The notes beneath the pieces are model-generated. The model was not told where the DNA came from and did no database searches. It saw only the letters and a list, made by a program, of their open reading frames with translations. A program made the position numbers and the translations under genes. 64,000 nt of DNA from UBA6522 sp965204155. GTDB lineage: Bacteria; Pseudomonadota; Gammaproteobacteria; Steroidobacterales; Rariloculaceae. Location: positions 2,108,001-2,172,000 of the forward strand of contig OZ241971.1 of assembly GCA_965204155.1 (NCBI GenBank), given 5' to 3'. Positions 8,764 through 16,899 of this stretch are shown in pieces (the stretch's first letter is position 1; each line of letters starts with the position of its first letter).

Positions 8764-8908
8764 GGCGGCCATGTGCGGAACAGGCTTGTGAGCTCAATCC
8801 CGTCCCGCCATCCCTGGCGGGACGGGAATCGACGGCTCCTTGCTAATGGCCGTCCGTGGCCCGCGCGTCGCCGGCGACGCTCACAAGCCTGTTCCGCACA
8901 TGGCCGCC
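8764..8908 (+). repeat. 145-bp structured palindromic element, copy A
   Basis: Perfect 30-base inverted arms lie at 8764-8793 and 8879-8908. Inside are TCAA, a perfect 13-bp hairpin (8798-8827) with loop TCCC, a 37-base core containing GGCTCCTTGCTAATGGCC, and a self-complementary GCGTCGCCGGCGACGC (8865-8880). Six T residues follow directly (8909-8914). Copy B (43925-44069) differs at one base, in the hairpin loop. No reading frame of transposase type exists inside. It lies between gloB and the convergent reductase gene. It could act as a terminator, encode a structured RNA, or be a miniature mobile element. Confidence 0.85.
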
Positions 8909-8952
8909 TTTTTTGGAGATCCTTGAGGCAGGTGGTACTTGATTGGTTGGGG

Positions 8953-9714
8953 TCAGAGGAGGCCGGGGATCAGGGCCTTGCGGTTGGTGGGGTAGTCGGG
9001 GAAGCGTGCGCGGTACCACTTGTGGTGGCTGAGGGCTCTGGGGGCCAGGTTGGCGGTGGTGTAGAGGAAGAAGGCGAAGCCGGCGAGGGACCAGGTGGCC
9101 AGTGCCCAGCCGGCCCATTCGATGATTTCGCCGAGGTAGTTGGGGCACGAGACGTAGCGGTATGCGCCGCCGCGGGGGATCGCGTAGCCGGAGTTTCCCG
9201 GGCCCCGCAATTTCAGCAGGATATTGTCGGAGCGGATGTTCAGTGTCATGCCGGCGGCGAAGATCGCCAGACCGGCGAGGAATCGCGGGTCAGTCAGCCA
9301 GTCCGTGGAGTACTCGCCGATACTCGATACGAATCGGGCATTGATGTAGGCGTTGACAACATTGAAGACAAAGCCTGCGCCGACGACGGCGATCGGGATC
9401 GTCTTGCTGCCGGTTCGGATTCGAAAAGGGAATACGAAAGTTCTGTGCAGGTAGTGGGCCTGCCACATGGCCAGAAACACCAGCGGCGCCCACTGTCGTG
9501 ACGCCTCGCCGTTGAAGTAGATCAGCGCGAACAGGACCGTGGCCGGCACTTCCATAACGACCCAGCCGATCCTGTTGGATATGTGCGGTCCCCAGCCGGC
9601 GCCGGCGTAGTGGCGGCCGAACGGCGCGGTGAACCGGAGAAGGTAGAGGAACGTCACCGCGGCCAGCGCGATGACGGCCCACACCGCGATCCCGTGAATC
9701 CCTGCCTCAGTCAA
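8953..9714 (-). CDS. Steroid 5-alpha-reductase (3-oxo-5-alpha-steroid 4-dehydrogenase) family membrane enzyme
   Basis: This 253-residue integral membrane protein has about six hydrophobic segments. The C-terminal half strongly resembles eukaryotic SRD5A1/2: YAIPRGGAYRYVSCPNYLGE, then WAGWALATWSL, then ending DYPTNRKALIPGLL. This is the NADPH-binding part of the PF02544 family, which reduces a conjugated double bond in a lipid. The bacterial substrate is unknown; sterol-like or isoprenoid lipids are candidates. The start is TTG at 9712-9714, with GGGAG upstream. It converges on gloB across element copy A. An ICMT-type methyltransferase (related fold) was considered but fits less well. Confidence 0.87.
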   Translation of the reverse strand: MTEAGIHGIAVWAVIALAAVTFLYLLRFTAPFGRHYAGAGWGPHISNRIGWVVMEVPATVLFALIYFNGEASRQWAPLVFLAMWQAHYLHRTFVFPFRIRTGSKTIPIAVVGAGFVFNVVNAYINARFVSSIGEYSTDWLTDPRFLAGLAIFAAGMTLNIRSDNILLKLRGPGNSGYAIPRGGAYRYVSCPNYLGEIIEWAGWALATWSLAGFAFFLYTTANLAPRALSHHKWYRARFPDYPTNRKALIPGLL

Positions 9715-9828
9715 GTGTCAACTCCCCGGGTGACGGGTCCGGGCGGCTGCACGACAGCCCTCGATGCCGTCGAGCTGGTCAGCTTCACCGGTAACCGGCC
9801 CTGGCTGTGAATGGCATGGCAGCCGAAT

Positions 9829-11232
9829 CTAGCCGCTCATTTGATCGGACACCTGTTCCAGCGTCCTGTCGAGCGCAGCTTCCAGTTTGCCGAACAGTTC
9901 GTCGATCTGATCGGCGTTGATGATCAACGGCGGGCAAAGCGCGACGGTGTCGCCGAGCAGCGGACGAATGAGCAGGCCGGCTTCGTGAGCGTGTTCCGTA
10001 CAGATCAGGCCCACTCCCAGCGACGACTCGAACGGGTGGCCGGTTTGCTTGTCCGCCACGAGTTCCACTCCGCCCATCAGGCCCACACCGCGGACATCGC
10101 CGACCAGCGGGTGATCCGCAAGCGCCTGCAGACGATGCTGGAAGATTTCTCCCATCGCGGCGGCGTGGGCGAAGATTTCGCGTTCCTCCATCAGTTCCAG
10201 GGTGCGAAGCGCTACCGCGGCGCAGACCGGGTGCCCGGAGTACGTGAAGCCATGCCCGAAAGTGCCCACCTCGCCGCTGGCATCGATCATCGGCTCGTAC
10301 ATGTACTCCGGGATGAGGACCGCGCTGATGGGCAGGTAGGCTGAGGACAGGGCTTTCGCGACGCTCATGGTGACGGGCCGCATGTCGACGGTCTGCGCAC
10401 CGAAGGCCCGCCCGGTACGACCGAATCCGCAGATCACCTCGTCGTCGATCAGACTGATCCGGTACTTGTCCAGTACCGCCTGGACCCTGGGGAAGTAGCC
10501 TTCGGGAGGAACGATGACGCCGCCGGCTCCCTGGACGGGTTCGGCAATGAACGCCGCGATCGTCTCCGGGCCCTCGCGCAGAATCAGCGCCTCAAGCTCG
10601 TTCGCCAGCCGGTCGCAGAAGTCGGTCTCGCTCTCCCCGTCGAGGGCCTGGCGGTAGTAGTATGGGCTTTCGGTGTGCAGAAACCCGGGCAGCGGCAGAT
10701 CGAAATGGCGGTGAAACGGCGGCAGGCCCGTGAGCGACCCGGCCGCCAGCGACGTTCCGTGGTATCCCTTCAGGCGGCTGATGATCTTTTTCTTTTTCGG
10801 CTGGCCGATCAGATTGTGGTAGTACCACAGCAGCTTGACCTGGGTGTCGTTGGCATCGCTGCCGGACAGCCCGAAAAACACGCGTCCGGCATCCAGGGGA
10901 GCCATCGCCTTGAGCTTTTCGGCCAGCAGTACGCTGGGCTCGTTGGCCTTGCCGACGAACGTGGGCCCGAAGCTCAGCTTCCGAAGCTGGTCCCCGGCAA
11001 CCCGGGCCAACTCCTCCTCGCCGTAACCGAGCGCCGTGCACCACAACCCCGCCATTCCCTCAAGGTATTGTTTGCCCTGATTGTCCCAGAGATAGACGCC
11101 CCGGGCCCGCTCCTGCATGAAGGGACCCGCCTGGTGGTGCAGTTTCAGGTTCGTGTTCGGGTGCAACATGTGTTGCAGGTCCCGCGACTCGATGGAACCG
11201 GGGGGAAACCGGTTGTGCAGTGCCTTGCCCAT
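9829..11232 (-). CDS. Class III pyridoxal-phosphate aminotransferase (omega-amino-acid type)
   Basis: The protein has 467 residues and a class III fold. Features include GMAGLWCTALGYG near the N-terminus, FFGLSGSDANDTQVKLLWYY for cofactor phosphate binding, IDDEVICGFGRTG with the pyridine-nitrogen Asp, and the Schiff-base Lys293 in MSVAKALSS. This subfamily transfers amino groups from omega-amino acids or polyamines (beta-alanine, putrescine, taurine) to pyruvate or 2-oxoglutarate. The amino donor cannot be set from the sequence. It has no operon partner; the ankyrin gene is 64 bases upstream on the same strand. Confidence 0.92.
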   Translation of the reverse strand: MGKALHNRFPPGSIESRDLQHMLHPNTNLKLHHQAGPFMQERARGVYLWDNQGKQYLEGMAGLWCTALGYGEEELARVAGDQLRKLSFGPTFVGKANEPSVLLAEKLKAMAPLDAGRVFFGLSGSDANDTQVKLLWYYHNLIGQPKKKKIISRLKGYHGTSLAAGSLTGLPPFHRHFDLPLPGFLHTESPYYYRQALDGESETDFCDRLANELEALILREGPETIAAFIAEPVQGAGGVIVPPEGYFPRVQAVLDKYRISLIDDEVICGFGRTGRAFGAQTVDMRPVTMSVAKALSSAYLPISAVLIPEYMYEPMIDASGEVGTFGHGFTYSGHPVCAAVALRTLELMEEREIFAHAAAMGEIFQHRLQALADHPLVGDVRGVGLMGGVELVADKQTGHPFESSLGVGLICTEHAHEAGLLIRPLLGDTVALCPPLIINADQIDELFGKLEAALDRTLEQVSDQMSG

Positions 11233-11296
11233 GCGCTCGTGCGATCCTCTTCAGTGGCCGGTGAATGTGCGGTTGCGGGTGTTCAGGCCACCCATA

Positions 11297-11794
11297 CTAT
11301 TGTCTGTCGGGCCGAAGGCGCCGGAGTGCGTCGGAGCCTCTGATGGCGTTGTTGTGCCTGGCGCGGTCCCATGGCGTTCGCCCCCACGTGTCCATCGCAG
11401 TGGGGTCAGCGCCTGCGTCCAGAAGCGCCTCGATCACGGCAGGATTGTCGTTGGTGGCGGCGGCCCTGTGCAGCGCGGTCTCGCCCAGTTCGTCCCCGAT
11501 CGCCGGGTTGGAGCCGCTCCTTATCAGGGTGTCGATCACGGCCGGCTCGTCGTTCAGCATCACCGCGAAATGCAGGGGCGTTTCGCCGTTTACGGTGCGG
11601 GCGTTGGGATCCGCGCCCGCGGCCGCCAGCAGACCGATTACGGCGGGATCGGGATTCCATGCCACGGCATGATGCAGCGGGGTCGCGCCGCTGTGGTCCC
11701 GGGCTTTCGGGTCGGCCCCCCGGTTCAGGTCCGCGGCGACGTCCGCGGCAGCGGCAGACTCGAAATAGGTGGGTGTATTCCAGCGTGCTTTCAT
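11297..11794 (-). CDS. Ankyrin-repeat protein
   Basis: This 165-residue protein consists almost entirely of about four ankyrin repeats of 34-37 residues, with the recurring pattern GATPLHHAVAWNPDPAVIGLL then GADPNAR. There is no signal peptide. Ankyrin repeats bind other proteins; no catalytic domain is present. It lies between the tRNA operon (divergent) and the aminotransferase (same strand), and the context gives no partner. Confidence 0.9.
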   Translation of the reverse strand: MKARWNTPTYFESAAAADVAADLNRGADPKARDHSGATPLHHAVAWNPDPAVIGLLAAAGADPNARTVNGETPLHFAVMLNDEPAVIDTLIRSGSNPAIGDELGETALHRAAATNDNPAVIEALLDAGADPTAMDTWGRTPWDRARHNNAIRGSDALRRLRPDRQ

Positions 11795-11891
11795 GGTGGC
11801 CGGTATAGTTTAACCGCGTGCCTGACGCGCTACATCGGGAACAGCGCGGTAATGGACTGCCGCTGACCTTGAATTACGGCTTCATATTCTA

Positions 11892-11920
11892 TTGACACGC
11901 TTCCACGCACGGCGGAAAAT
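11892..11920 (+). promoter_or_regulatory. Promoter of the tRNA-tuf operon
   Basis: A perfect -35 TTGACA (11892-11897) is followed after 17 bases by GAAAAT (11915-11920), 18 bases before the tRNA-Tyr 5' end. The bases after the -10 are GC rich (AGGCGGCTTG), the discriminator type expected for stringently controlled stable-RNA promoters. Confidence 0.65.
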
Positions 11921-11937
11921 AGGCGGCTTGTGTCCGC

Positions 11938-12022
11938 GGAGGGGTACCCAAGCGGTCAACGGGGGCAGACTGTAAATCTGCTGGCTAAGCCTTCGTAGGT
12001 TCGAATCCTACCCCCTCCACCA
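11938..12022 (+). tRNA. tyrT: tRNA-Tyr (GTA)
   Basis: An 85-base type II tRNA with a long variable arm. The acceptor stem pairs GGAGGGG with CCCCTCC, the anticodon loop reads CTGTAAA with anticodon GTA, and CCA is encoded (12020-12022). It is first in the Tyr-Gly-Thr-tuf order known from E. coli. Confidence 0.97.
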
Positions 12023-12050
12023 GAAGTGTGGAGGGCAGTCAGCGGTGAAG

Positions 12051-12124
12051 GCGGGTGTAGTTCAAGGGTAGAACCTCAGCCTTCCAAGCTGATGATGGCG
12101 GTTCGAGTCCGCTCACCCGCTCCA
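12051..12124 (+). tRNA. glyT: tRNA-Gly (TCC)
   Basis: A 74-base tRNA. The acceptor pairs GCGGGTG with CACCCGC, the anticodon is TCC in CTTCCAA, the T-arm is GGTTCGAGTCC, and CCA is encoded. It lies 28 bases after tRNA-Tyr in the same cluster. Confidence 0.97.
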
Positions 12125-12177
12125 AGGAGCAGTAGGGGACTCTGGAATGAGGGCACAGGAAAGAGGTGCGGTTTTCC

Positions 12178-12254
<77 letters not shown>

Positions 12255-12298
12255 TTGTATGGAATCACCCGTTCAGGTTGACACAGACGTACACAAGG

Positions 12299-12328
12299 CG
12301 GCCGCCCCGGCTGGGCGGCCGTTTGATT
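12299..12328 (+). terminator. Hairpin with T-rich tail between tRNA-Thr and tuf
   Basis: A perfect 9-bp stem, CGGCCGCCC with GGGCGGCCG, has a 5-base loop (12299-12321) and is followed by TTTGATT. It has the shape of an intrinsic terminator or attenuator that would separate tRNA from tuf mRNA levels, or mark the 3' processing boundary of tRNA-Thr. Confidence 0.6.
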
Positions 12329-12369
12329 AATTCACTAACCGGGTCAATTCGGAGTTCGGAGCAATCCTG

Positions 12370-13560
12370 ATGGCGAAGCAGAAGTTTGAGCGGACGAAGC
12401 CGCATGTGAACGTGGGGACGATTGGCCATGTGGATCATGGCAAGACGACGCTGACGGCGGCGTTGACGAAGGTGATGGCGTCGCGGCACGGTGGTGAGAC
12501 GATCAGTTTTGACGAGATTGACAACGCGCCGGAGGAGCGCGAGCGCGGGATCACGATTGCCACGGCGCACGTGGAGTACGAGAGCGAGGCGCGTCACTAC
12601 GCGCACGTGGACTGCCCGGGTCACGCGGACTACGTGAAGAACATGATCACCGGGGCCGCACAGATGGACGGGGCGATTCTGGTGGTGTCGGCGGCGGACG
12701 GTCCGATGCCGCAGACGCGCGAGCACATTTTGCTGGCCCGCCAGGTGGGTGTGCCGTACATCGTGGTGTACCTGAACAAGGCGGACATGGTGGACGACGA
12801 GGAGTTGCTGGAGCTGGTGGATCTGGAGGTTCGGGATTTGTTGTCCGCGTACGAGTTTCCGGGCGACGACACGCCGATCGTGACCGGCAGTGCGCTGCAG
12901 GCGCTGGACGGGCAGGAGGGGGAGCTGGCGATCGGCAGCGTGGAGGCGCTGGTGGAGGCGCTGGACGATTACATACCGATTCCGGAGCGTGCGATCGAGG
13001 GTGATTTTCTGATGCCGGTGGAGGATGTGTTTTCCATATCCGGTCGCGGCACGGTGGTGACCGGTCGGATCGAGCGCGGCGTGGTGAAGGTGGGGGACGA
13101 GGTGGAGATTGTGGGGATTCGCGAGACGAGCAAGAGCACGTGCACGGGTGTGGAGATGTTTCGCAAGTTGCTGGACGAGGGTCAGGCGGGTGACAACGTG
13201 GGGGTGTTGTTGCGCGGGGTGAAGCGGGACGAGGTGGAGCGCGGTCAGGTGTTGTCCCGGCCGCGTTCGATCACCCCGCACACGGATTTCGAGGCCGAGG
13301 TGTATATTCTGACGAAGGAGGAGGGGGGTCGGCACACGCCGTTCTTCAAGGGGTATCGGCCGCAGTTTTATTTTCGCACCACGGACGTGACCGGCGCGGT
13401 GCAGTTGCCGGAGACGACCGAGATGGTGATGCCGGGGGACAATGTGCAGATGCGGGTGCAGTTGATCGATCCGATCGCGATGGAGGAGGGGTTGCGTTTT
13501 GCGATCCGCGAGGGGGGTCGCACGGTGGGTGCGGGCGTGGTCTCGAAGATCCACGAGTAG
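12370..13560 (+). CDS. tuf: Elongation factor Tu, copy 1 (tRNA-linked)
   Basis: This 396-residue GTPase delivers aminoacyl-tRNA to the ribosome. The G motifs are GHVDHGKTT near residue 18, DCPGHADYVKNM, and NKADMVDD; domains 2 and 3 are complete. It is the tufB-position copy, after tRNA-Thr. It differs from the second copy at only four bases by my reading: the first base of the start codon (ATG here, GTG there) and third codon positions at 12615, 13182 and 13191. The identity also runs 27 bases past the stop. Codon use favours G at third positions far more than in neighbouring genes. Confidence 0.98.
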   Translation: MAKQKFERTKPHVNVGTIGHVDHGKTTLTAALTKVMASRHGGETISFDEIDNAPEERERGITIATAHVEYESEARHYAHVDCPGHADYVKNMITGAAQMDGAILVVSAADGPMPQTREHILLARQVGVPYIVVYLNKADMVDDEELLELVDLEVRDLLSAYEFPGDDTPIVTGSALQALDGQEGELAIGSVEALVEALDDYIPIPERAIEGDFLMPVEDVFSISGRGTVVTGRIERGVVKVGDEVEIVGIRETSKSTCTGVEMFRKLLDEGQAGDNVGVLLRGVKRDEVERGQVLSRPRSITPHTDFEAEVYILTKEEGGRHTPFFKGYRPQFYFRTTDVTGAVQLPETTEMVMPGDNVQMRVQLIDPIAMEEGLRFAIREGGRTVGAGVVSKIHE

Positions 13561-13653
13561 GCACCGGCGTAACAGCAAACCGATCGTCGACGTCGCACGA
13601 GGAGGAATGTCGGGGCGCCGGCCGAAAGGCAGGTACGGCGCAAGTCTGGAGAG

Positions 13654-13730
<77 letters not shown>

Positions 13731-13823
13731 GCTTGAAGAGTGGAATGGCGTAATTCTCCAGCCGGCTCCGGCACGTGAGGCAGGGAGCTGACCGGTTCGC
13801 GGACATGGCCCAGGGAATCCAAG

Positions 13824-14189
13824 GTGGAAGCTGAAAACCCTTTTCTTGATACGCTGAAACTGCTGCTCGCGGCAGCCATTCTCGTGGGCAGCATTCTCGG
13901 CTACTACTACTATGCGGACTTCCCGACTCCGTTGCGCGCGCTGGGTGTGCTCATCGCATTCGGGCTGGCGGTCGCGGTCGCGATGCAGTCGACCCAGGGC
14001 CGGACGCTGTGGCGCTTCATCCAGGGGTCGCGCGTGGAAATGCAGAAGGTATTCTGGCCGACCCGTGAGGAGACCCTGCAGACGACGCTGACCGTGCTGG
14101 TATTTGCCCTGATCATGGGCGTGTTTTTCTGGTTGCTCGACTTGTCGCTGCTGGCGTTGACGCGACGCCTGACCGGGCAGGGGGGTTGA
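13824..14189 (+). CDS. secE: Preprotein translocase subunit SecE
   Basis: This 121-residue protein has three membrane helices, the enterobacterial-type long SecE. The third helix carries the essential conserved region preceded by EMQKVFWPTREETLQTT. It clamps SecY in the inner-membrane translocon; secY lies about 25 kb downstream in the same cluster. The start is GTG at 13824, with AAGGTGG overlapping it. It is followed after 3 bases by nusG. Confidence 0.96.
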   Translation: MEAENPFLDTLKLLLAAAILVGSILGYYYYADFPTPLRALGVLIAFGLAVAVAMQSTQGRTLWRFIQGSRVEMQKVFWPTREETLQTTLTVLVFALIMGVFFWLLDLSLLALTRRLTGQGG

Positions 14190-14192
14190 TCC

Positions 14193-14729
14193 GTGTCGGA
14201 CTTGAGGTGGTACGTGGTCCACGCGTATTCGAATTTCGAACACAAGGTCAAGTCCTCTCTGGAAGAGCGGATCAAGCGCTATGGCCTGGAGGAGAAGTTC
14301 GGCGAAATCCTCGTGCCGACCGAGGAGGTCGTGGAGATGAGGGACGGGCAGAAGCGGCGCAGCGAGCGCAAGTTCTTCCCGGGCTACGTACTCGTGCAGA
14401 TGGAGATGGACGAATCGAGCTGGCACCTGGTCAAGGAAGTCCCCAAGGTGCTCGGGTTCATCGGCGGCAGTACCGACAGGCCCGCCCCGATCACGGATGA
14501 GGAAGCCACCGCCATTCTGGACCGTGTCCAGGAGGGCGTGGACAAGCCCCGGCCCAAGGTGCTGTTCGAGCCCGGCGAGGTCGTCAGGGTGAACGACGGT
14601 CCGTTCAACGATTTCAACGGCGTCGTGGAGAACGTCAATTACGACAAGAACAAGGTTCGGGTGGCGGTCCAGATACTGGGCCGTTCGACCCCGGTGGAAC
14701 TGGACTTCAGCCAGGTAGAGAAGGCGTAA
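14193..14729 (+). CDS. nusG: Transcription termination/antitermination factor NusG
   Basis: The protein has 178 residues: an N-terminal NGN domain (RWYVVHAYSNFEHKV, then FFPGYVLVQM) and a C-terminal KOW domain (FEPGEVVRVNDGPFNDFNG). NusG binds RNA polymerase, suppresses pausing, and links it to Rho or to ribosomal protein S10. The start is GTG at 14193, 3 bases after the secE stop, so the two are one transcript. Confidence 0.97.
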   Translation: MSDLRWYVVHAYSNFEHKVKSSLEERIKRYGLEEKFGEILVPTEEVVEMRDGQKRRSERKFFPGYVLVQMEMDESSWHLVKEVPKVLGFIGGSTDRPAPITDEEATAILDRVQEGVDKPRPKVLFEPGEVVRVNDGPFNDFNGVVENVNYDKNKVRVAVQILGRSTPVELDFSQVEKA

Positions 14730-14746
14730 CGCGCACGGAGCCCGAA

Positions 14747-15199
14747 ATGGCGGTCAAGAAAAAGGTCGATACGTTCATCAAGCTGCAGATTCCTGCCGGA
14801 CAGGCGAATCCGAGTCCGCCCGTGGGTCCGGCCCTCGGGCAGCATGGCGTGAACATCATGGAGTTCTGCAAGGTGTTCAACGCGCAAACCCAGAAACTCG
14901 AGGCGGGAATGCCCATCCCCGTGGTTATCTCCGTGTACGGCGACAAGAGTTTCACCTTCATCACCAAGACACCGCCCGCCTCGGTGCTGCTGAAGAAGGC
15001 CGCCGGCATTCAGAAAGGCAGCGGAACACCGAATACGGACAAGGTCGGCACGGTCACCCGGGAGCAACTGGAAGAGATCGCGAAAATCAAGGAAGCGGAT
15101 CTCAACGCCGCGGACATGGATGCCGCGATCAGGATCATCGCCGGCAGCGCACGCAGCATCGGCCTGGAAGTGGAGGGGATGGATGGCCAGACTCACTAA
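14747..15199 (+). CDS. rplK: 50S ribosomal protein L11
   Basis: This 150-residue protein has the N-terminal QIPAGQANPSPPVGPALGQHG block and the C-terminal rRNA-binding domain of the GTPase-associated centre. The usual length is 141-143; here the frame continues seven residues (ending GMDGQTH) through the start of rplA, overlapping it by 17 bases, which implies translational coupling. Confidence 0.98.
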   Translation: MAVKKKVDTFIKLQIPAGQANPSPPVGPALGQHGVNIMEFCKVFNAQTQKLEAGMPIPVVISVYGDKSFTFITKTPPASVLLKKAAGIQKGSGTPNTDKVGTVTREQLEEIAKIKEADLNAADMDAAIRIIAGSARSIGLEVEGMDGQTH

Positions 15200-15878
15200 G
15201 TACCACAAGGATGCCAGGGCTCGCGTGGAGCGGGGCCGGGCCTATCCCGCGGACGAAGCTTTCGGCCTGGTGAAGGAACTGGCGAAAGCGAAGTTCACCG
15301 AATCGGTGGACGTCGCAGTCAATCTGGGCGTCGACCCCAGGAGGTCGGACCAGGTGGTGCGGGGCTCGACGGTGCTGCCCAACGGCACCGGCAAGAACGT
15401 TCGCGTGGCCGTGTTTGCCCAGGGCGACCAGGCCGCCGCTGCCGAGGAGGCCGGGGCGGATATCGTGGGCATGGAGGATCTCGCCGAGACCATCCAGGAC
15501 GGCGAGCTGAATTTCGACGTGGCCATCGCCAGCCCCGATGCCATGCGGGTGGTGGGCCGGCTGGGCCGGATTCTCGGTCCCCGGGGGCTCATGCCCAATC
15601 CCAAGGTCGGCACGGTCACGCCGGACGTGGCCGCCGCGGTGCGCAGTGCCAAGGCCGGGCAGGTCCGCTATCGGACCGACAAGGCGGGCGTGGTGCACTG
15701 CCAGATCGGCAACGTGGAGTTCGGCGTCGATGCGCTCACGGAAAACCTGGAGGCATTGCTTTCGGACCTGAACAAGGCCAAGCCCGCGGCGTCGAAAGGA
15801 CAGTACATGAAGCGCGTCAGCGTGTCGTCGACCATGGGCCCCGGATTCGTCATCGACCAGGCGTCGGTGGGCGGTTGA
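15183..15878 (+). CDS. rplA: 50S ribosomal protein L1
   Basis: This 231-residue protein forms the L1 stalk. The signature GRLGRILGPRGLMPNPKVGTV is present. The start ATG (15183) lies inside the end of rplK and gives the standard MARLTKYHK opening. In E. coli L1 represses its own operon by binding the rplK leader. Only 34 bases separate it from rplJ. Confidence 0.98.
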   Translation: MARLTKYHKDARARVERGRAYPADEAFGLVKELAKAKFTESVDVAVNLGVDPRRSDQVVRGSTVLPNGTGKNVRVAVFAQGDQAAAAEEAGADIVGMEDLAETIQDGELNFDVAIASPDAMRVVGRLGRILGPRGLMPNPKVGTVTPDVAAAVRSAKAGQVRYRTDKAGVVHCQIGNVEFGVDALTENLEALLSDLNKAKPAASKGQYMKRVSVSSTMGPGFVIDQASVGG

Positions 15879-15912
15879 GGCGGGTCGGGCAGCAGTCTGG
15901 CAGGAGAGGGAT

Positions 15913-16434
15913 ATGGCGCTGAATCTTGAGCAAAAGAAGGCCCTGGTCGCCGACGTCAACGCCGTGGCGGCCTCGTCCCTGGCGGCCGTGGTCGCCGAGT
16001 ACCGCGGTCTGACGGTGGCGGAGATGACCGAACTCAGGACCGAGGCCCGCAACGCCGGCGTCTACATGAAGGTCGTGAAGAACACCCTCGCCCGGCGCGC
16101 CGTCGAAGGAACGCCCTTCGAATGCATTCAGCCGTCGCTCAATGGACCCCTGCTGCTGGCCTTCTCGAGGGAAGACCCGGGCTCTGCGGCGCGCGTGGTC
16201 AAGGGGTTCTCGAGGGAGCACGCCCATCTGGTCACCAGGTCCGTGGCAGTGGGCGGGGAGTTGTACGACGCGGCGAACCTGGACCGCGTGGCGGCACTGC
16301 CCAATCTGGACGAGGCCCGGGCGATGCTGCTCAGAACGCTGAACGGGCCGATGACGCAGCTCGTTCGCCTGCTCAGCGAACCCGGATCGATGCTGGCGCG
16401 TGCCCTGAAGGCGCGCAGCGAGCAGGACGAGTAA
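15913..16434 (+). CDS. rplJ: 50S ribosomal protein L10
   Basis: This 173-residue protein anchors the L7/L12 stalk. The N-terminal rRNA-binding domain (MALNLEQKKALVADVN, then VAEYRGLTVAEM, then KNTLARRA) and the C-terminal L12-binding helix are intact. GGAGAGGG lies just upstream. The rplA-rplJ gap is too short for the separate L10 leader seen in E. coli. Confidence 0.98.
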   Translation: MALNLEQKKALVADVNAVAASSLAAVVAEYRGLTVAEMTELRTEARNAGVYMKVVKNTLARRAVEGTPFECIQPSLNGPLLLAFSREDPGSAARVVKGFSREHAHLVTRSVAVGGELYDAANLDRVAALPNLDEARAMLLRTLNGPMTQLVRLLSEPGSMLARALKARSEQDE

Positions 16435-16487
16435 CCGATCTCGGTTGAGAAGTTAGAACTTGAATTCACCTGATGGAGAAGTAAGCC

Positions 16488-16868
16488 ATGGCTTTGACGA
16501 ATGAACAGCTCATCGAGGAGTTGAGCAACAAGCCGATCATGGAGGTCGTTGATCTGGTGAGGTCGCTGGAGGAGAAGTGGGGCGTATCCGCCGCGGCTCC
16601 GGTGGCCGTCGCTGCCGACGGCGGTGGCGCCGCCGCGGAGGACGAGGCGGAGGAGCAGACCGAGTTCGACGTCATCATGACCAGTTTCGGTTCCGCCAAG
16701 GTGCCCGTCATCAAGGTGGTCAGATCGCTGACCGGGCTCGGGCTGAAAGAGGCCAAGGACCTGGTCGAAGCCGCGCCGAGCGCGGTTCGGGAAGCCATCA
16801 CCAGGGAAGAAGCAGAGGATGTGAAGAAGCAGCTCGAAGAGGCTGGCGCGAGCGTCGATATCAAGTGA
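16488..16868 (+). CDS. rplL: 50S ribosomal protein L7/L12
   Basis: This 126-residue protein has an N-terminal dimerisation helix, an Ala/acidic hinge at about residues 38-58, and a C-terminal factor-binding domain (KVPVIKVVRSLTGLGLKEAK). It recruits elongation factors to the ribosome. It is followed by a 140-base gap with a hairpin before rpoB. Confidence 0.98.
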   Translation: MALTNEQLIEELSNKPIMEVVDLVRSLEEKWGVSAAAPVAVAADGGGAAAEDEAEEQTEFDVIMTSFGSAKVPVIKVVRSLTGLGLKEAKDLVEAAPSAVREAITREEAEDVKKQLEEAGASVDIK

Positions 16869-16899
16869 CTCGCATCCGCCTCCGTCACCGCGGGCTGAT

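Noticed and set aside
8764..8908. A complete insertion sequence at the inverted repeats
   Set aside because: Only 85 bases lie between the arms and no transposase frame is present; the core is conserved rather than coding.
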